From the NCBI RefSeq assembly GCF_016801865.2, contig NC_068937.1, forward strand, positions 134,304,455 through 134,368,454: a stretch of DNA of 64,000 bases. Direction: 5' to 3'. The position numbers were made by a program, and so were the translations under genes. A model generated the notes under the pieces. The model worked only from the letters and a program-made list of their open reading frames with translations. It made no database searches and was not told where the DNA came from. The stretch's first letter is position 1; the number at the start of each line of letters is the position of its first letter. The stretch is from Culex pipiens pallens (taxonomy: Eukaryota; Arthropoda; Insecta; Diptera; Culicidae). Below, piece after piece: positions 58,790 through 64,000 of the stretch.

Positions 58790-61550
58790 ATGATCAACAT
58801 CGCCGGTGTCATCAGCATCGTGCTGTTCTACGTGCTGATTTTGGCCGTCGGCATCTGGGCGGGCCGGAAGAAGGAGGCCGGAAATGACTCCGAGGAGGAG
58901 GTCATGCTGGCGGGCCGATCGATCGGGCTGTTTGTCGGCATCTTCACGATGACAGGTGAGTTTGGGAGGTGCTAATTAGTGTATTTCGGGTTTCTGGATT
59001 GGAGCCGGAAGTCATTCAGGAAGATCGTTTACTGGAATACGGGAAATTGGCTGTAAGAAATTTGCCAAATCGCTTGTCGGGCCTACTTTGTATAGAAACA
59101 GCTCGATTTTAGGTTTGCCTTTTACAACTGGGTAGTTTGAAACAGTGACAGCTGTGCACGCCAACACAGAAAGGCTAATTTGTGGGTTAAAATGAGGGGA
59201 AAACCATTTTCTGCAACACATTTTGAACTAAATTAAGAAATTCGATTCCTGTTCGGAATCTGCACTCGACAAAATAATTGATACTCATTTGTTCTCGACT
59301 GTGTTTCCCCTTCAAAGCAAATGTGGTTGCGGTTTACCGTAGTAGATGCCATTCATCTAACGTAGAAGAACCCTCCGTCAGTTGGGTTGAACAAATCCCC
59401 CAGAAGGCACGTTCCAGATATTTTGTGGCAAATTTTCCGCAAATGAATGCCCGTCCCTTACACTTTTCGAGTTTGCATCGTTTTTCACCACTGTTTGTTA
59501 TCATCCTATCTTTTATCCTCACGTGTCACACACACACACCCATCAGCTACGTGGGTTGGCGGTGGCTACATCAACGGAACGGCGGAAGCAATCTACACAT
59601 CCGGGCTGGTCTGGTGTCAGGCACCGTTCGGATATGCGCTCAGCTTGGTGTTTGGTGAGTTTTTCGAGAAAATGCACAGGTTAAATAGACTAAACACAGA
59701 CAAGCAGACGTAAATAATTTAAGATTTTCACTACTCAGAGCCATCTAGTTGTGAATGTTTCTGCTTGTTGAAGTTCAAAATGTGCAAACAAAGGAATTTA
59801 GGTCATGTTCCCTAGTGTAACAAATGGTACTTCGCAGGCGGAATCTTCTTCGCGAATCCGATGCGCAAACAGGGTTACATCACCATGCTGGACCCGCTGC
59901 AGGACAGCTTTGGGGAGCGCATGGGTGGACTGCTGTTCCTGCCGGCCCTGTGCGGGGAGGTGTTCTGGGCCGCCGGTATCCTGGCCGCGCTCGGCGCCAC
60001 CCTGTCCGTCATCATCGACATGGAGCAGGAAACGTCGGTGATCCTGTCGGCGTGCATCGCCGTGTTTTACACCCTCTTCGGAGGGTTGTACTCGGTGGCG
60101 TACACCGACGTCATCCAGCTGTTCTGCATCTTTATCGGGCTGTGGATGTGCATCCCGTTCGCGTGGACCAACGACCACGTGAAAAGTCTGTCGTCGATGG
60201 ACGTCGACTGGATCGGCGAAATTGGCGAGGGCTACCACTGGTATTACCTCGACTACGGTCTGCTGCTGATTTTCGGTGGAATTCCGTGGCAGGTAAGATT
60301 CGGAGCACAACGCCATCTACTTTTTGAAACAAAAACCAAGTTACTTTGGATGCAAGTTTGCTTGCAAGACTAACTATATCTTTCCCACAGGTGTACTTCC
60401 AACGAGTACTGTCCAGCAAGACCGCTGGCCGGGCCCAGGTCCTGTCGTACGTGGCCGCATTCGGCTGCATCCTGATGGCAATCCCTCCGGTTATGATCGG
60501 AGCAATCGCGAAGGCAACTGGTGAGTAGAAAAGGGTCTTCCAGGGTTTCCAAATACCTCACGATTCGTCGTTGATTCCAGCCTGGAACGAAACCGACTAT
60601 AAAGGTCCGTGGCCACTGACCACGCAGGAAACCAGCATGATTCTGCCGATGGTGCTGCAGTATCTGACGCCGGACTTTGTGTCGTTCTTTGGGCTGGGTG
60701 CGGTTTCAGCCGCAGTCATGAGCTCGGCCGATTCGTCCGTGCTGTCGGCATCGTCCATGTTTGCCCGGAACGTGTACCGGTTGATCTTCCGGCAGCGCGC
60801 CTCCGAGATGGAGATCATCTGGGTGATGCGGGTGTCGATTCTGGTGGTGGGAATCCTGTCGACGATTATGGCCCTCACAATACCATCGATCTACGGGCTG
60901 TGGTGAGTTTTTATTTGGGTTAACGCCCAGACAAACACGAAATGTAGTGTAGTGTGTGAGTGGTGAATTCAAATTCCCGTGGTTAGTTTCATTCAAATTG
61001 ACCGTTTCTGATTGTTTGATTTAAAAATGAGATTTACTTCGGTTTGTCTGTGACCGAAGGCAAATTTGGGTAAATTTTACACAAAAAATATTAAAGTTAA
61101 GTGAAATCCGGTTAGAACCAAAAAACCTCTCAATTCAAGCTGCTCCATAGAAATGTTCCCAACATTTCAAGTCCCTATCCATTAACGCAAATGGAGCGTG
61201 GGTGTTAAAAAGCTCCAGCTAAAAAAACCCCAAAAAACTTTGCACAAAATGATGAAAAAATACTGCTCAACGCTGCCATCGGGTGGGTACCTCCGGGCGG
61301 GTGGTCCATTAGATTAGCAGAGATAAACCGTAACAGTCGTTGCTTTTTATTTTCTCTCAGAGGTGAATTTTTCATTTGGTGAAAATTGCTCACGCGAAAG
61401 CCTTGGCAAATATGGGGTGATAATTGAAGCAGTGATTTTGACGATTCGTTTGTTTCGACGAGTTTAGTTTGATTTAATTAAAATCTATTTTTATACTCCC
61501 CACCCAGGTCCATGTGTTCCGATTTGGTGTACTGCATTTTATTCCCACAG
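58790..61550 (+). CDS. ChT: High-affinity choline transporter (SLC5A7/ChT), 5' part
   Basis: Coding exons 58790-58955, 59547-59654, 59838-60292, 60391-60520, 60581-60902 and 61508-61550 join in phase. They give the first 408 residues of a protein usually near 580-630 aa; the rest lies beyond the window. The sequence follows the SLC5 sodium-symporter fold: hydrophobic first segment at 3-23, then TWVGGGYINGTAE, GGLYSVAYTD, GGIPWQVYFQRVLSS and FFGLGAVSAAVMSSADSS, all hallmarks of CHT1. It imports choline with sodium at cholinergic terminals, the rate-limiting step for acetylcholine synthesis. The ATG follows a leader with stops in frame. No break was seen. An intronic foldback remnant follows at 62.4 kb. 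Confidence 0.95.
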
Positions 61551-62445
61551 GTAAGTCCTGAGCAAATCGTATATATGTACTATTATTGAGGGACAATGGC
61601 CGTTTTACATATCTAACCACGAAGCACAAAAAAGAACCTCGTTCCACTTTTCGTTGCTCTTTCCACGTTTTCCTGTAATTGACTTGCATTATATTCGTTT
61701 CATCGTCCTTTCAGTCCCAGCGACCATCAAATTTCATTACCTGCACTTTTTTTGTTTGTCCAAATTTCCTTCCACCCAAAGTAGCAAGCCATGAAAAGGC
61801 GAGTATTATCGACGAGGACTCTTTCTCTTCGAAGAAGGCTGCCAGCAAGGTCTGGCTGTAATTTATTTCTCACAGACTACTTTGTTTATCTTTCGCTGAC
61901 TTGTTCATTTCATCTTCGAAAAAAATGGTCGATTTCGAGCCCCAAAGGTACTCAAGATCATGTGCATATCGCAAAAAAAAAACTCAAGCCCCTCCAACTG
62001 AAAACTTACGGATCAAATTTGAACAGCAGCCGAAAGTTGTACCTTAATTTAATTTTTCATCCCCCCCTGCCCCACCGTATCCTTCCTCGAAGCGACTCAA
62101 ATTTCATGTTTCAGCTGAAATGTTTCCACTCAATTCTGCGAAATGAAAGAAAAGTCATCACAAGTGGGCTCTTGACGAAGCAGGCGGCGCGGCGCGGTGG
62201 TCTGACTTTTCTCCACCCACTTGATTTTTGGACACACACACACACACTCACGAGAGTTGAGCTTTTCGAATTTTCATCTGAACCACGTGCTCAAGAGCAG
62301 TTTTCGAGGGTTGTGTGTTTTTTGTGTGGCTTTTGAGGTGAATCGGTGCAGGATTGTGTTTTATTCTCGCAGCTTTCTGAAGGACAGGCTTGAAATGGCT
62401 TTGACGAGTTGTCGAACTTGATTGGAGGAGATAATCGACCTGTTT

Positions 62446-63431
62446 TTTGTATTTTTTAATCCGGCTGAAACTTTTTTGGTGCCTTCGGTATGCCCAAAGA
62501 AACCATTTTTCATCATAAGTTTGTCCATATAATATTCCATACAAATTTGGCAGATGTCCATACAAAAATGATTTATGAAAATTAAAAAATCTGTATCTTT
62601 TCAAGGAATTTTTTAATCGATTTGGTGTCTTCGGCAATGTTGTAGGTATGGATATGGACTACACTGAAAAAAATGATACACGGTAAAAAAAATTGGTGAT
62701 TTTTAATTTAACTTTTTGTCACTAAAACTTGATTTGCAAAAAAATACTATTTTCAATTTTTTTTAATATGTTTCAGGGGACATAAAACTTTTCAGAAATT
62801 TCCAGGTTGTGCAAAAAATCATTGAGCGAGTGATGAATTTTCGAATCAATACTGATTTTTAAAAAAAAAATCCAAATATTGGTCGCAAAAACTTTTCAAC
62901 TTCATTTTTCGATGTAAAATCAAATTTGCAATAAAAAAGTACTTTAGTGAATTTTTCATAAAGTGCACCGTTTTCAAGTTTCATGTTTCAGCAGTTTTCC
63001 TTTTTTTTTTTTAATTAGTGCACATTTTTGCCCACCTCTGAAAAAAATATTTTTGAAAGGCTGAGAAAATACTCTATATTTTGCTTTTCTGAACTTTGTT
63101 GATACGACCCTTAGTTGCCGAGATATTTCCATGAAAAGGTTTGAAAACAGGAAAATTGATGTTTTCTAAGTCTCACCCAAACAACCCACCATTTTCTAAT
63201 GTCGATATCTCAGCAACTAATGGTCCGATTTTCAATGCTAAAATATGAAACATTCGTGAAATTTTCCGATCTTTTCGAAAACTGATTTTTGAATTTTCAT
63301 ATATCATTTTTGTATGGACAGCTGCCAAATTTGTATGGCAAATTATATGGACAAACTAATGATGCAAAATGGTTTCTTTGGGCATACCGAAGGCACCAAA
63401 AAAGTTTCAGTCTGATTAAAAAATACAAAAA
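62446..63431. mobile_element. Deleted copy of the B52-intron foldback element
   Basis: The left arm is nearly complete to about 63282, then jumps to the distal end of the right arm. Only about 150 bp at the ends can still pair. It lies in the last visible choline transporter intron. Confidence 0.85.
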
Positions 63432-63477
63432 TTAAAATTCAAAAAGAACTACTCATTTCAATCAATTTATGTTTAGG

Positions 63478-64000
63478 GGAGAGTGGGGAGACTTGATCCC
63501 CGGGGACACTTGATCCCAAGCCTGTGGGTGTGGGTGAAACAATTAGCTTTGTTCTAGAAAGTTGTGCGAAATTAACTAAAACTCACTGTAGAAAACAAAG
63601 AAAAAAATTAAAAAATGTTTCGATTGAGTTACACACATTTTTCTAAAACGAGCTGCAAAAAACTTCCAAGAGATTTTTTTTTTCTTTTTCTGATATGCAT
63701 ATAAAACACTTAAAAATTATTCAAAAAATATTTTTTGTATATGAATTGTTTGATAAACTTATCAACTTCAAAACACTTACGCATTTGATGTTAAATTTAT
63801 CGTCATACTATTTTTACAATCAATTGTTTAAAAAAGTGCGTTTAGGGAGACTTGATCCCTGCATTTTTGCAGTCACTGGAATCAGCCTCAAGATTAATTA
63901 ATTGGGCTGGGATTTCATACATAGTTTCCTTTAGAATAGTTGTACATAACTTACTGCAATTTGAACCTTTTTTCAAAAGTTTTGTAAACAAAAATTTCCA
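63478..64000. repeat. Repeat with GGGAGACTTGATCCC motifs
   Basis: GGGAGACTTGATCCC occurs near 63490 and 63845, with a related GGGGACACTTGATCCC near 63502. It is probably a mobile element whose right end lies beyond the window. Confidence 0.45.

Noticed and set aside
61679..62421. Frames in the last visible choline transporter intron
   Set aside because: They have no similarity to the missing transporter C terminus and lack fitting splice phase.

Overview
The window reads as nuclear DNA of a culicine mosquito, most likely Culex. It has spliced insect genes with short GT-AG introns, AT-rich intergenic DNA packed with MITEs, foldback elements and LINE pieces, and a dimeric tRNA-derived SINE that resembles the Twin family described in Culex. 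No CRISPR array, bacterial operon or rRNA gene was seen.

Left gene cluster (1.1-11 kb). A kanadaptin-like FHA protein (+, 1306-3409) converges on a small secreted chitin-binding peritrophin-A protein (-, 3510-3853). That gene lies only about 70 bp downstream of a 715-aa multi-EF-hand protein (-, 3969-6235). A 2.3-kb inverted-repeat element carrying a SINE and a hAT-type MITE (6693-9008) separates them from a membrane-anchored histidine acid phosphatase (+, 9662-10901). Next comes a nest of retroelements (10981-14153). A dead Jockey-like reverse transcriptase fragment is split by an apparently complete LINE that carries ORF1 only, and by a poly(A) retroelement that itself holds a MITE.

Middle (14-33 kb). 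One SR splicing factor gene of the B52/SRp55 (SRSF4/5/6) type runs on the minus strand from about 24.0 kb to about 14.2 kb. Seven coding exons give 370 aa. Its introns hold a local RNA stem near a 3' splice site, a 20-bp inverted repeat, and a 2.2-kb foldback element able to form a hairpin of roughly 0.9 kb. After MITE-rich DNA comes a two-zinc-finger protein gene (-, coding 30218-31672) with a likely non-coding first exon near 32.8-33.0 kb.

Right (33-64 kb). This is a long gene-poor tract with a tandem foldback dimer, a 1.57-kb TA-flanked element, MITEs with 2-, 4-, 6- and 8-bp target duplications, a 9-bp minisatellite and nested foldback elements. Candidate non-coding exons lie at 37.3-37.4 and 39.4-40.2 kb on the plus strand. 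The high-affinity choline transporter gene (SLC5A7/ChT, +) begins at 58790; six coding exons (408 aa) are inside the window and the 3' part lies beyond it.

The genes are ordinary, unrelated housekeeping, structural and neuronal genes and do not form one pathway. The unusual content is in the mobile DNA and in RNA-level structure inside the B52 introns. Exon boundaries were placed by hand from GT-AG sites, reading phase and family knowledge; no search was run.
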